A stretch of 64,000 bases of DNA from Bacillus sp. PK3_68 (GCF_003600835.1 NZ_NQYC01000001.1:4392001-4456000); one strand, 5' to 3'; counted from the first letter of the stretch, positions 27,635 through 37,033 are shown. Notes: generated from the letters alone by a model not told the origin. Made by a program: numbers and translations.

Positions 27635-28969
27635 CTATGCGGATAAATCCATTTCTGGCGGCCTCTTTTTGAATCCCTTTGTTAGATAAGTTAAATAAAT
27701 AACACCAGCCAAAGCCCATATACTCCCTAAAACTTTGGAGTAAGTATCTAGATTTAGTAACAGCCATATATCTAAAACAGCCCCTATTAATGGCACAATA
27801 AGATAGAGGACTGTCCCTTTTATGGTTCTCTGTTGTTTTCGGATAAAGTAGTGACCGATAACCGAAAGATTAACAAATGTAAAGGCAAGAAAGGCTCCAA
27901 AGTTAATGAATGAAGCGACAATTGTCAAACTCAGCACCAAGGCTAATAAGGAAATCAAGCTAATGACAAGAATGTTGTTAACCGGGGTGTTTAACTTAGG
28001 ATGCAGGCTTCCAAAAAACTTTTTCGGCAATTGACCATCTCTGCCCATAGCATATAGAACACGAGCCCCACTCGCTTGGGATACCATAGCTGACCCAAAA
28101 ATACCAACTGCAGTAAGTGCAAGAAAGAGCGCGTCTACAAAATTCCCGCTAATTAACAGAATGATTTCATGTGAGGCGGCATCGGCATTTTTAAAAGACA
28201 TATAATTTGGCCAAACATTATGTGCAATATAAGAAACGGTTGTAAAAATTAAGCCGCCAACTATCGTAATAATGAACACAGCCCGTGGAATATTCTTTTC
28301 AGGTTGAATGGTTTCCTCAGCAAAAGTCGTAACCGAATCAAAGCCAAGAAAGGAAAAGCAAAGCAACGCAGCTCCAGCAATAATGAAAGAGAATGATTCT
28401 TTTGGGTTGTAAAAAGGAAGGCTTGTAAACAGTTCTCCTGTTCCTTCCCCTTGTAAAATCGACCGAATGGCCAAAACACAGAAGAGGATAATGAACCCTA
28501 CACCAAAGATAGTGATTAATATGTTTGCGCCAGTTGCTAATTTAATCCCTCTGACATTGACGATGGTTACCAGCGTTAACATCAATAAAATCCATATGTA
28601 ACTAGGAATGGACGGAAAGGCCGCCTGATAAAATATACCGAATAGTAAATAGTTCACCATAGGAATAAGTAGATAATCCATTAAGAGCGACCATCCTACC
28701 AAAAAACCGACATGGGGATTAATCGACTTTTGGGTATAGGTATAGGCGGATCCTGCCACTGGAAAGGCTTTAGCCATTTGCCCATAACTGTAGGCTGTAA
28801 ATAGCATAACAATCGTGGCTAGAATATAAGCACCCGCCACCATTCCATGTGAAATCTGCGCTGCCACTCCATATGTGCTAAAAACCGTCCCAAATGCCAT
28901 AAAGGAAAATCCAAAAAGGACAACAGGCAACAGAGTCAATGTCCTCTTCATCTCTTTAGTTTCTGACAT
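27635..28969 (-). CDS. APC-superfamily amino acid/polyamine permease
   Basis: This 444-aa, 12-TM transporter of the APC family (PuuP/YfnA-like wording) starts with TLTLLPVVLFGFSFMAFGTVF. The helix 1 to helix 6 landmarks are AYTYTQKSINPHVGFLVGW and FSFLGFDSVTTFAEETIQPEKNIPRA. It is the first gene of a two-gene operon with an amidohydrolase. Start ATG 28969 follows AAAGGAGGTTGTTAG. A -24/-12 promoter at 29004-29021 predicts a leader of only about 25 nt. The substrate is probably an amino acid or amine. The neighbourhood hints at a nitrogen or sulfur compound, but this is inference. Confidence 0.85.
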   Translation of the reverse strand: MSETKEMKRTLTLLPVVLFGFSFMAFGTVFSTYGVAAQISHGMVAGAYILATIVMLFTAYSYGQMAKAFPVAGSAYTYTQKSINPHVGFLVGWSLLMDYLLIPMVNYLLFGIFYQAAFPSIPSYIWILLMLTLVTIVNVRGIKLATGANILITIFGVGFIILFCVLAIRSILQGEGTGELFTSLPFYNPKESFSFIIAGAALLCFSFLGFDSVTTFAEETIQPEKNIPRAVFIITIVGGLIFTTVSYIAHNVWPNYMSFKNADAASHEIILLISGNFVDALFLALTAVGIFGSAMVSQASGARVLYAMGRDGQLPKKFFGSLHPKLNTPVNNILVISLISLLALVLSLTIVASFINFGAFLAFTFVNLSVIGHYFIRKQQRTIKGTVLYLIVPLIGAVLDIWLLLNLDTYSKVLGSIWALAGVIYLTYLTKGFKKRPPEMDLSA

Positions 28970-29003
28970 CTAACAACCTCCTTTTCGACTAATATTAAGA
29001 ATA

Positions 29004-29021
29004 TTGCAAATTTTATACCAA
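29004..29021 (-). promoter_or_regulatory. Sigma-54 promoter P1 (permease-amidohydrolase)
   Basis: On the minus strand TTGGTATAAAATTTGCAA has GG and GC separated by exactly 10 bp, the invariant sigma-54 spacing, although TAT replaces CAC after GG. It sits about 37 bp upstream of the ATG. CCGAA motifs at about 29053 and 29069 may be activator sites. Confidence 0.6.
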
Positions 29022-29868
29022 TTAGCGCAAGCGATGATTTTAGCCTTTAGAAACCGAAAAAATCATTCCGAAACTATTCCAAAACGCATATTTTATGTTA
29101 TTATTCATAATTTAAATCTCGTGTGGATGTTGATTAAGAAAAACTTGCAGGCGTTGTCACTTGTCCCTTTTTCACACAGAAGATAAACGGCCGCTTTATA
29201 GTCCTTCTAAGTCGGGATAGGAGCAGGAAAAAGTACGTTTGGAAAATTAAAAAATAATAGGTTTAATAGAGTAGTTTATAGATAGAGCTTTAACCGATTT
29301 AGAAACAGATGGATATACAGGAGAAAAAGCGTTTATTGCTAAAAATTAATAAAGTTTTTAAATCAGGTGGCTATGACAAAACAAATGAAAAGTGACAGGG
29401 ATTTAATTATCAATTTGTCTTCTCTCAAAAACATGATTTTTGGGGGGAATGTGTATGTGGATTTAGATAGCGGTTCTGCTGCTGTTTACAGCGGTGCTAG
29501 CGATATGGTTACAACTAAAGAATAACGAATGCATAGCAGAGATGTAGAAAGGGCTTATCATAAAACTTCATTGTACACGAGCAACTTATCATGATTTCAA
29601 ATTCGTTCCATTCTCTCTAATTGCAGTTTCATTACTCATTTAAAATCCTAAAGAATCATTTCTTTAAACCATGATAGGAAATAGATAGAATGTTTAAGAT
29701 TATAGTGATTAAGATAAGGAGTTTAATGGAATAAAGGTTATCATTGTAGAAAAGCCATCTGTAGCTAAAAGCATTGCTGATGCTTTAAAAATAAGAACGA
29801 AAAAAGAAGGGAGCTTGTTTTTAAACAAACTCCCATTTATATAGAATGATATATTCTTCAAGACTGTA
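29022..29868. other. Gene-poor stretch with coding scars
   Basis: It contains a dead reading frame at about 29334 (ALTDLETDGYTGEKAF, ending TAA), and a ribosome site GGGGGGAA with ATG 29455 opening MWI, then an in-frame stop, then IAVLLLFTAVLAIWLQLKNN, a broken small membrane protein. The topB remnant B described separately lies further on. No intact gene is supported. Confidence 0.4.
29600..29815 (+). pseudogene. Remnant of topB 5' region, copy B
   Basis: About 130 bp of non-coding leader (TCATTACTCATT..AAATCCTAAAGAATCATTTCTTTAAA) and about 28 codons match the topB gene at 31644 and its leader: VEKPSVAKSIADALKIRTKKEG. The ATG is lost (GGAATAAAGG instead of AGAATGAAGG) and the frame ends within 30 codons. 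It matches the 31.5-kb copy over both leader and gene start, so it arose by duplication. Confidence 0.75.
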
Positions 29869-30420
29869 TTAGTTTTGTTGCAGGAAATCCTCGGTTGAAA
29901 TTACATTGGCATACATACTTTTAAGTGCGCTGACAAACGCATAGTGAACCTGTTCTGCTGGAACGACCTTATCTTGATAAGATAAGTCCCTTGTCGCACA
30001 GGCATCTTCAATCAGTGTAGCTTCAAAGCCTAGATCCACTGCGGCTCTAACTGTGGCATCAATACACATATGCGTCATCATACCTACAATTACTAGCTTG
30101 GTTACTCCTTTTTCTTTTAATTTGCTTTCTAATTCAGTTTTTAAAAAGCTGTTAGCGAAATGTTTTATAATAATGCTTTCGTGTTCTAACGGTAGAACAG
30201 CTTCATTTATTTCCACTCCCTTCGTATTTGGAAGAAAGAAGCCTAACTCTGGACTACTTGCGACATGCTGGATATGAAAAATATTATCTTTGTTATTTTG
30301 TCTAAACCAATCAAGAATTTTAGCCGCATTAGCGGCTGCTTTTTCAGGATTGCTTAATTCCATCTTTCCATTCGGAAAATAGTCATTTTGAATATCGACA
30401 ATGATTAAAGCTGAGCTCAT
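29869..30420 (-). CDS. Isochorismatase-family cysteine hydrolase
   Basis: This is a 183-aa alpha/beta hydrolase of the isochorismatase/nicotinamidase superfamily. The catalytic triad is Asp9 (ALIIVDIQNDYF), Lys86 (IIKHFANSF) and Cys119 (VIVGMMTHMCIDATVRAA, with the cis-peptide MMTHMC). The longer open frame to 30522 has no ribosome site. ATG 30420 follows GAGGTGAAAAAA. It diverges from an Lrp-family regulator, a common pairing. The substrate (an amide such as nicotinamide, or another small molecule) is not determined. Confidence 0.9.
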   Translation of the reverse strand: MSSALIIVDIQNDYFPNGKMELSNPEKAAANAAKILDWFRQNNKDNIFHIQHVASSPELGFFLPNTKGVEINEAVLPLEHESIIIKHFANSFLKTELESKLKEKGVTKLVIVGMMTHMCIDATVRAAVDLGFEATLIEDACATRDLSYQDKVVPAEQVHYAFVSALKSMYANVISTEDFLQQN

Positions 30421-30539
30421 TTTTTTCACCTCATTTAAAATTTTAATTACAATATAATGATAAATAACATCTTGATTTTTATCGATACTTTGGCGAAACA
30501 CTTTTAGATCAAAACATTTCATGGTGAAAGGAATTTATT

Positions 30540-30980
30540 ATGGAACTTGATAACATTGATTTTAAGATCCTTCGGTTACTATCTGAACATTCACGTATTC
30601 AATGGAAAGACTTAGGTAATCAAATTCATATGACGGGACAAGCAGTAGGGAACCGTATAAAAAAACTTGAGGAAAGTGGTGTGATTAAAGCTTACTCTCT
30701 ACTAGTCGATGAAATGAAATTAGGACTTACTTATACAGCGTTTGTCATTATTTATATGAAAACAGCAGATCATGATTCGTTTATACGTTTTATCTATGGT
30801 CGAAATGAGGTAATTGAAGCTCATCGAGTATCGGGAGAAGGATGTTACCATTTAAAAATAAAAGTTACATCTCAAGACCAATTAAATCTTTTTCTTAATG
30901 AACTACTGGAATATGGGAATTACAGTATCCATTTATCCATCCAAGAGATTAAACAACAGAACCCGTTGACTGCCACATAA
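30540..30980 (+). CDS. Lrp/AsnC-family transcriptional regulator
   Basis: This 146-aa feast-famine regulator has an N-terminal HTH (LDNIDFKILRLLSEHSRIQWKDLGNQIHMTGQAVGNRIKKLEESGVIKAY) and a C-terminal RAM/AsnC sensor domain (GLTYTAFVIIYMK to HRVSGEGCYHLKIKV). Start ATG 30540 follows AAAGGAATTT. It is divergent from the cysteine hydrolase, with 119 bp between starts, so it probably controls that gene and itself. An amino acid or related metabolite is the likely effector. Confidence 0.9.
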   Translation: MELDNIDFKILRLLSEHSRIQWKDLGNQIHMTGQAVGNRIKKLEESGVIKAYSLLVDEMKLGLTYTAFVIIYMKTADHDSFIRFIYGRNEVIEAHRVSGEGCYHLKIKVTSQDQLNLFLNELLEYGNYSIHLSIQEIKQQNPLTAT

Positions 30981-31020
30981 TAAAAAGCGGTTATTCCTTT
31001 TCTATAAGATCAAAAACAGC

Positions 31021-31063
31021 AAAAAGGTATAATTCCTCGAATATTGAGGTATTATACCTTTTT
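31021..31063 (+). terminator. Terminator after the Lrp-family gene
   Basis: AAAAAGGTATAA / TTATACCTTTTT pair, with CCTC/GAGG pairing continuing inward. Confidence 0.88.
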
Positions 31064-31643
31064 AAGTATATGACTTTAAAACCTTATTTATCAAAATAAG
31101 TAACCAAGTTTTATTCCTCGCTATTTAACATTTACTTTAGAAGTTCAGTTTAAAACTTTTGCGGGTTCTTCTTCTACTAAAGGAACAGTGCAGTTGAGGT
31201 TTTAATCCCGCTATAACAAAGGGTAAATAGAAGGAAATTAGTCTTCTTCCTACCATCAAAAATAGCCCTTTAAGATATATAGTCTTTGATATAAGTTTTG
31301 AAATAAAAAATTCTCAAATTCTAAGGGCTTTCCACCATAATTTTGCCTCTCCTAAAACCACAGTTTTCGTCAGTAAGGCTTTTTCCTTTATAGGAGTGGG
31401 TTGCAGTTCTATGATGGTTTATATGACGTTATAAATATTACTATAAAAGATAATGAACAGTAGACAAGGGGAAAAAATTTATCATGAAAAGCTATTGTGC
31501 ATGAACAATAGCTTTTAAACTCCTTTCATTCCCTCTAACCGTAGTTTTATTACTCATTCGAAATTCTAAAGAACCATTCCTTTAAACTACAAAGAGAAAG
31601 AGATATAATATTTTACATTACACTGATTAGGGAGTTTAACAGA
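31064..31643. other. Intergenic leader of topB
   Basis: The last about 120 bp (from 31525) are shared with the topB remnants at 29.6 and 2.7 kb. It includes a small hairpin AAAGCTATTGTGCATGAACAATAGCTTT (31490-31517). The rest shows no gene I can support. Confidence 0.35.
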
Positions 31644-33223
31644 ATGAAGGTTATTATTGCAGAAAAGCCATCTGTAGCTAAAAATATTGCTGATGCGTTA
31701 AAAATAAAAACGAAAAAAGATGGTTATTTTGAAGGCAATGGCTATATCATCACCTGGGCTTTTGGGCATTTATTACAGCTGTATGATGCGAAAGATTATG
31801 ATGAGAAATTGAAAAAGTGGAGCATGGAAAACTTTCCATTTATCCCGTCGCATTTCCGGTACAAGGTAAAAAGCGATCCACGCAACAGGGAGAAAGAAGA
31901 CCTTGGAGCAAAGAAACAGCTAAAGATTATCTATTCTTTGATTAAACGAAATGACGTGGAGACTATAGTGTCTGCTTGTGACTATGACCGTGAGGGTCAA
32001 ATTATTGGTGACACAATTATCTATAATCTCAAGTCCCAGAAAAAAGTATACAGATTGTTATTGAACGAGTGGACCCCTGAGGAAGTATTAAAGGGTCTCC
32101 AAAAAATATTAAACCTAATATTGAAATGAAGCCTCTTCAAGATGCCGGATTGAGCCGCCAGTGGGCAGACTGGCTGATTGGCATCAATTTAACATCAGTT
32201 GCTACATTAAAGTACCAAAAGGGAAGAGGACAGGCTTTAAATATCGGAAGGGTCTTGCTGCCAACTTTAAAGATTATTTACGACCGCGATAAGGAAATCG
32301 AGAATTTTGTACCGGAAGATTATTATAAATTAACGGCTACTTTTCAAACGAAAGACGGCGAAGAGTATGAGGGGACTTATTTCGAAGAGGGGCGGGAAAA
32401 GTTCAAAAGTAAAGAACCTCTCGAATTAATCGAGCAGATCCTAGCCAATCAAAGCGGCACAGTGATTGATAAAAAGGTCGAACGGAAAAAGGAGTTTCCG
32501 CCTTATTTATTTAATCTCTCAAATTTACAAGGGTACATTACAAGTAAGTATAAAGGCTGGACGTCCGACAAAGTACTGAAAGTCGCCCAGTCCCTTTACG
32601 AGAAAAAATTGATCACGTACCCTCGAACAGCGAGTGTGGCTTTAGAAGAAAGCCTTGTAGGCAAAGCAGCTAAAGTGCTGGACGTTTTAAAAAAGGGGCT
32701 GCCTTTTGAAGAGGAAATTAAATTTCAAAAAACGAAACGGATATTTAATAACGCAAAGGTGGAGAGCCATAGTGCGATTATTCCCACTTATTTGGTTCCT
32801 AAGTCGTTAACGAAAGACGAAGAGATGGTTTATACGGCCATTAAAAACCGCTTTATTGTTCAGTTTATGCCGATAGCGGAATACGAGGAAACGAAAATCA
32901 CGACTAAAGCAAATGTTAACGAAATAAAAGGTGTGTTTATTTCTAAAGGAAAAGTCCAGACAGTCGTTGGGTGGAAAAAACTCGAAAAAATTGAATCAAA
33001 GGATACGCTGTTACCAGCTGTTACAATCAATGAGCATGTGGATATAACAAAGCAAGATGTATCGTCCCATGTGACAAAGCCTCCGAAGCCTCATATCGAA
33101 AAAACATTGCTTCGGGTCATGGAAACCTGCGGAAAAGGCAGCAAAGGTGGAGAGAGTGAAGAGGGAGAGGAGATGCTTGCTTCCATTCTAAGCGGCTATA
33201 GCATTGGCACTATATCTATATAA
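31644..33223 (+). pseudogene. topB: DNA topoisomerase III, frameshifted and C-terminally truncated
   Basis: This is a type IA topoisomerase. The N-terminal TOPRIM domain is present (VIIAEKPSVAKNIADALK, ACDYDREGQIIGDTI). The catalytic Tyr region KKLITYPRTASVALEE lies in the second frame, followed by HSAIIPTYLVPKSLTKDE and KPPKPHIEKTLLRVMETCGKG. The frame breaks at A6 near 32106. One more A gives QKNIKPNIEMKPLQDAGLSRQWADW. The protein then ends abruptly after LSGYSIGT at 33223, where family members continue PATRAETIKKLK for a further 200 residues. The gene is therefore about 526 residues long instead of about 720 and is not expected to work. It is typical of plasmid and ICE-borne topB. Confidence 0.85.
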
Positions 33224-33312
33224 AAACATGTGTGCTTAATTAATTTTTATATCCGATCCATTGGTACATATGTATATAGCTACTATTTTAATCGTGTACA
33301 TAAATAGTTTAT

Positions 33313-33357
33313 TGCACATAATTAGCTTCGTTAGTGGGCTATTATGTGCATTTTTAT
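33313..33357 (+). terminator. Rho-independent terminator
   Basis: TGCACATAAT..TAGC pairs with GCTA..TTATGTGCA and is followed by TTTTTATT. Confidence 0.8.
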
Positions 33358-33493
33358 TAAATTTAACTTGTATTGATTTTTGAAGAATTTGAATTTTATA
33401 CTGAAAATGGAGGGTTTTAGAACTTAAAAATAACGTCCAAGATTAGTTTAGCAATCAGGCTTTTTAATATTGAAATTTCCTTAACGTTCTAAA
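33358..33493. other. Short gap without recognised gene
   Basis: It is AT-rich, and no signal can be supported. Confidence 0.25.
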
Positions 33494-34168
33494 TCCGCAT
33501 TTTCCTGACGCTACCTCTAAACGATCAATTAGCTATTAGAGATTATTTAACCAATGACCGCAAAATAGATTCGCGTCCGGTAAATTGGTTAGCCCAGAAA
33601 GAACTGATTTCTCAAGACCAAAAAAAGAATGTCATATTTAAATGAAGAGAAACAGGCGGCAAAGAAAAATCGTTGGTGCAGAGCGGTAAGGTACAATTAA
33701 GACAGATAATAGGAGAGGTTCATTTAAGTAAATCTTGAAAAATGGGAAGGAACATTCAGGTTTTACAGTAGATATAGGTCGGCCTGATACCATTTACTTC
33801 TTTGAAAACCCCATTGACCTACTCTCTTATTGGAGCATTAAGCAAGAAAAACTCAAAGACGACCGAATGGTAAGCATGAATGGACTAAAACTAAAAATAG
33901 TTTTTCAATCTTATCTTAAAACTAAAAAAGAGGGCTTAAACATTAAGAATGTCGTTCTGGCAGTAGATAATGATAAAGCAGGTAAAGAATTTATTAAGAA
34001 GGTTAGACAAGTAGTAAATATTGATATGTTAAAGACCGGCATTCCTAATAACGAAAAGACTGGAACGATGAGTTAAAAAAGAAAGTAGGCAATAAACAAG
34101 AAGCAAAACAGGAGAAAAAGTCAATTTCAACACTGCAAAGAACACTTGGGACTGTGATGGAAAAATAA
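33494..34168 (+). pseudogene. DUF3991/TOPRIM mobilisation-associated protein, decayed
   Basis: In shifting frames the sequence reads LPLNDQLAIRDYLTNDRKID, RPVNWLAQKELISQDQKKN, then SGFTVDIGRPDTIYFFENPIDLLSYWSIKQ, MVSMNGLKLK and VVLAVDNDKAGKEFIKKV. This is the DUF3991 plus TOPRIM pattern of proteins coded beside relaxases on plasmids and ICEs. In-frame stops occur at about 33643, 33690 and 33729. A further one-base loss in GAAAAGAC (near 34058) hides the tail ELKKKVGNKQEAKQEKKS, which ends at 34168. This is a true pseudogene. Beside topB, it marks the wreck of a conjugative or mobilisable element. Confidence 0.75.
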
Positions 34169-34296
34169 ACAAAAACACAAAAACACAAAACACAAAAACA
34201 CAAAAACACAAAAACACAAAAACACAAAAACACAAAAACACAAAAACACAAAAACACAAAAACACAAAAACACAATAATACAATAATACAATAACA
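34168..34296. repeat. Tandem 8-bp repeat (CACAAAAA)n
   Basis: About 13 near-perfect units of CACAAAAA (one unit is 7 bp) run directly from the stop codon of the TOPRIM pseudogene. They pass into three units of ACAATAAT. Long frames on either strand here are artefacts of the repeat (FVFLCFCV on the minus strand). Confidence 0.95.
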
Positions 34297-34722
34297 CTTA
34301 ATGAGATATCAGGAAACAATATGGATGGTGTGATTGTGGCAGTGTTCCCTAATCAACACATAATAATTCAAAGAAGATGAGGATGCGAAATGAAAAACGA
34401 TGGTATCAAAACTATTTGCCTTATATAGGGGGAAAGATGTCAAAGTTTTATTCTGTTTTTTGAGCTTGTACTTTCTATCTATTCAAGTAATACACACTAT
34501 CATTCAATAAGTGTGAGCTGGCTTGAACATTCTTCTATAATATAAAAATGCCGAACCAATTGTTTATTTCAGAAAAGGATGCGGATTACAGAAAGGATCA
34601 AACTTTTTTATAAAAGTTCCTTCTTTATTCAAAATGGATTCTTTTAATTTGCTGTGGAAATGCAGGTTTATACGTTATTTCTGGTCAAACTTTATTTTAA
34701 AGTAGCATATTATTAGGGTTTT

Positions 34723-34757
34723 ATCGATATTGAGAAATTATTTTTCGATATTGCGAA
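34723..34757 (+). promoter_or_regulatory. Candidate enhancer sites of the sigma-54 activator
   Basis: Two similar 14-bp motifs, ATCGATATTGAGAA (34723-34736) and TTCGATATTGCGAA (34744-34757, a perfect TTCG-N6-CGAA dyad), have centres exactly 21 bp apart. They lie about 105 bp upstream of sigma-54 promoter P2. Related motifs precede other -24/-12 promoters in the window (37034, 48421, 51164). Confidence 0.5.
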
Positions 34758-34861
34758 CGATTTATGCTTATTTATATAAGTTTTACAGAAGAGGAATAGC
34801 AAAATTGGTAAAACAACAGATTTTTTCCTCTTTTAGTCCTTAGTTTTACTAGATTTTTAAT

Positions 34862-34878
34862 TTGGCATAAAAACTGCA
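34862..34878 (+). promoter_or_regulatory. Sigma-54 promoter P2
   Basis: TTGGCATAAAAACTGCA has GG (34864-34865) and GC (34876-34877) with 10 bp between. It precedes the ruined PatB gene. The activator gene is 610 bp downstream and could be expressed from it. Confidence 0.7.
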
Positions 34879-34985
34879 TAAAGAAACATGTAAGCCAAGA
34901 GAAAACCAGTGGAGATTTGAAACCCAAATGAACTAGTTGACCGATAAAATAATAATTATGAAAAATGGACTAAAGGAGCGTTTTA

Positions 34986-35312
34986 ATGTGGAAAGACGGA
35001 GAGGAATGTCTGGAGCAACTGATGAATTATTTACAAGGAAACTTAAATTTATTGGCGAAGATTTTTGACGGAAAATTCTAAAAATAAAGCCTGTTAAACC
35101 AGAGGGAACTTATCTTGTTTGGTTGGACTGCATGGGACTAAGGCTAACAGTAAACGAACTTAATCAGTTTATGCATTGTCAATGCAGGTGTCGCTACGAA
35201 TGAAGGGTGAATTTTTTGGGGAAATGAGGAAGGCTTTATACGTATGAATATTGGCTGCCCTCGTCTAATATTAAAAAAGCTTACAACAAATTCAACAAGC
35301 GGTTAATATTTT
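34986..35312 (+). pseudogene. Remnant of a third PatB-type C-S lyase
   Basis: The broken frames match the last third of the two intact PatB proteins at 41.4 and 51.4 kb: EECLEQLMNYLQGNLNLL, KPEGTYLVWLDCMGL, VNELNQFMH, EGFIRMNIGCPRLILKK and IQQAVN. Several frameshifts and stops are present. The first two-thirds, including the PLP lysine, are deleted. The original sigma-54 promoter (P2) remains upstream, so an operon start survives without its gene. Confidence 0.8.
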
Positions 35313-35487
35313 ATACTTGAAAAAATAGTACGTTACCAGCTTAAGAAGGGTTATAATAACTTTAATTAGCCTACTCGAAACGATTTTGTAAACGTTCTCT
35401 ATTATCTAATAAGCAACATTTACAAATAAGATGTTTAGAAAACAATAGATCATTTAGATGGGCTCTAGCTCGTAGGAGGGAGAAAAA

Positions 35488-36939
35488 GTGACGAGTATAA
35501 CTCAAAATCAGGAATTTATTCAAGTGTTTTCAGAAAACATTACAGCAGTACTTGGTTTTGATATAACAATACTTGATAAAAACGGTAATCGGGTAAGTGG
35601 CACAGGCAGCTATCAGCAACAAATTGGCAAACCTGCACCTGACGGCTCCTTGTTACGGGCTGTGATGAAAACAGGCAGACCCGAATTGACCTATGATGTT
35701 ATAAAAAATGAATCCCAGTGTATGAGCTGTAAATTTTTAAAGCAATGCAAAGAAACAGCAACTATAGGTTTTCCGATAGTAAAGGGGAGAGAAACTCTAG
35801 GAGTCATTGGGCTCATGGGTTTTTCTGTTGAACAAAAGAAAAAGATGATTAAGAATGCTGAGGCACTTAAGAGGTTTCTACAACATCTAAGTTTGATATT
35901 AGAAAGCAAGTTGGTTTCGCAGGAGTGTAGATCTCAATCCAAATGCAGTTTATATGAAGACACTTTAGAATCAGGTAAAGTTGTTACCTTTGAAAGTATA
36001 ATTAGTAAAAATGCGGATATGCAAGATGTTATATATAAAGCCAAGCGTGTAGTAAACAGCCCGGCAAATGTTTTGATTAGAGGAGGGACTGGAACAGGCA
36101 AGGAATTATTGGCAAAGGCAATTCATTTCGAGAGTGATAGGAAAAACAATCCTTTTGTTGCAGTTAATTGTGCTGCTATACCTGAGAATTTGCTGGAAAG
36201 CGAATTGTTCGGCTATGAGGGAGGAGCTTTTACTGGGTCAAATCGAGAAGGAAAAGTGGGGAAGTTTGAGCTGGCTAATAATGGAACTATCTTTCTCGAT
36301 GAGATAGGAGATTTACCTCTTTCTTTGCAGCCTAAATTTCTAAGAGTGCTACAGGAGAGAGAGATTGAAAGAATTGGGGGAAATAAATCACTGCCTGTTA
36401 ATGTTAGAGTGATAACGGCTACACATCGCAATTTAGAAGAAATGGTTCAAAATGGATCATTTCGTGAGGATTTATACTATCGGATAAATGTTATTCCGCT
36501 TCATACAAAGTTATTGAAAGACCGTCGGGATGAAATTCCGTTTTTTCTTCAGTATTTTATTTGTAAACATTGCTCAACTTTAAACCGTCCATACTTAAGC
36601 ATTGATCCGCTATTAGAACAATGGTTAATACAATATGATTGGCCAGGTAATATTAGACAGTTAGAAAATGTTGTTGAATACATGGTAAATATGGCAGAAT
36701 CTGAAGTGATTGGCTTTCAAGACCTTCCAGATTATCTCTACCAAAAAAAGCAAACACCTATAAATACCCGAGGATTAAGTTTGGAAGAGATGGTTGCTGA
36801 ATATGAAAAATCGGTTATACAAAGCTTCTTTCTAATTGAAAAGAATAGAATAGATAAAGAAAAAGTTGCTGATGAATTGAAAATTAGTTTATCAACTCTT
36901 TATCGCAAGATGGAAAAATACAATCTAAAAGTTTTATAA
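35488..36939 (+). CDS. Sigma-54 enhancer-binding activator with a Cys-containing sensor domain
   Basis: This is a 483-aa NtrC-family activator. The N-terminal sensor domain (1-150, with FDITILDKNGNRVSGTG like diacid-recognition/GAF-type domains) contains Cys78, Cys81 and Cys87 (CMSCKFLKQC), plus Cys147 and Cys153. The AAA+ domain has Walker A GGTGTGKE (199-206), the sigma-54-contact GAFTG (247-251), Walker B TIFLDE (268-273) and FREDLYYRINVIPL. It ends in a Fis-type HTH (VADELKISLSTLYRKMEKY). There is no receiver domain, so it should sense a ligand or thiol redox state directly. Start GTG 35488 follows GGAGGGAG. It is the only such activator in the window and is surrounded by six -24/-12 promoters, so it probably drives them. 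Confidence 0.92.
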   Translation: MTSITQNQEFIQVFSENITAVLGFDITILDKNGNRVSGTGSYQQQIGKPAPDGSLLRAVMKTGRPELTYDVIKNESQCMSCKFLKQCKETATIGFPIVKGRETLGVIGLMGFSVEQKKKMIKNAEALKRFLQHLSLILESKLVSQECRSQSKCSLYEDTLESGKVVTFESIISKNADMQDVIYKAKRVVNSPANVLIRGGTGTGKELLAKAIHFESDRKNNPFVAVNCAAIPENLLESELFGYEGGAFTGSNREGKVGKFELANNGTIFLDEIGDLPLSLQPKFLRVLQEREIERIGGNKSLPVNVRVITATHRNLEEMVQNGSFREDLYYRINVIPLHTKLLKDRRDEIPFFLQYFICKHCSTLNRPYLSIDPLLEQWLIQYDWPGNIRQLENVVEYMVNMAESEVIGFQDLPDYLYQKKQTPINTRGLSLEEMVAEYEKSVIQSFFLIEKNRIDKEKVADELKISLSTLYRKMEKYNLKVL

Positions 36940-36950
36940 ATAGTATTTTG

Positions 36951-36983
36951 AGATTGCAAATTTTAATTTGCAATCTTTTTTTT
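36951..36983 (+). terminator. Terminator after the activator gene
   Basis: A perfect 12-bp stem AGATTGCAAATT / AATTTGCAATCT is followed by seven or more T. Confidence 0.92.
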
Positions 36984-37033
36984 GTTTATTGGAATTGTGG
37001 GAGGTCATGTATTTAAAAATTGAGAAAATCATT

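Noticed and set aside
29004-29186. 60-residue plus-strand frame upstream of the permease
   Set aside because: It starts inside the sigma-54 promoter of the opposite strand, has no ribosome site, and its sequence is not protein-like.
34029-34319. Minus-strand frames rich in Phe, Cys and Val over 34.0-34.3 kb
   Set aside because: They are translations of the 8-bp tandem repeat. There is no ribosome site and no conserved composition outside the repeat.
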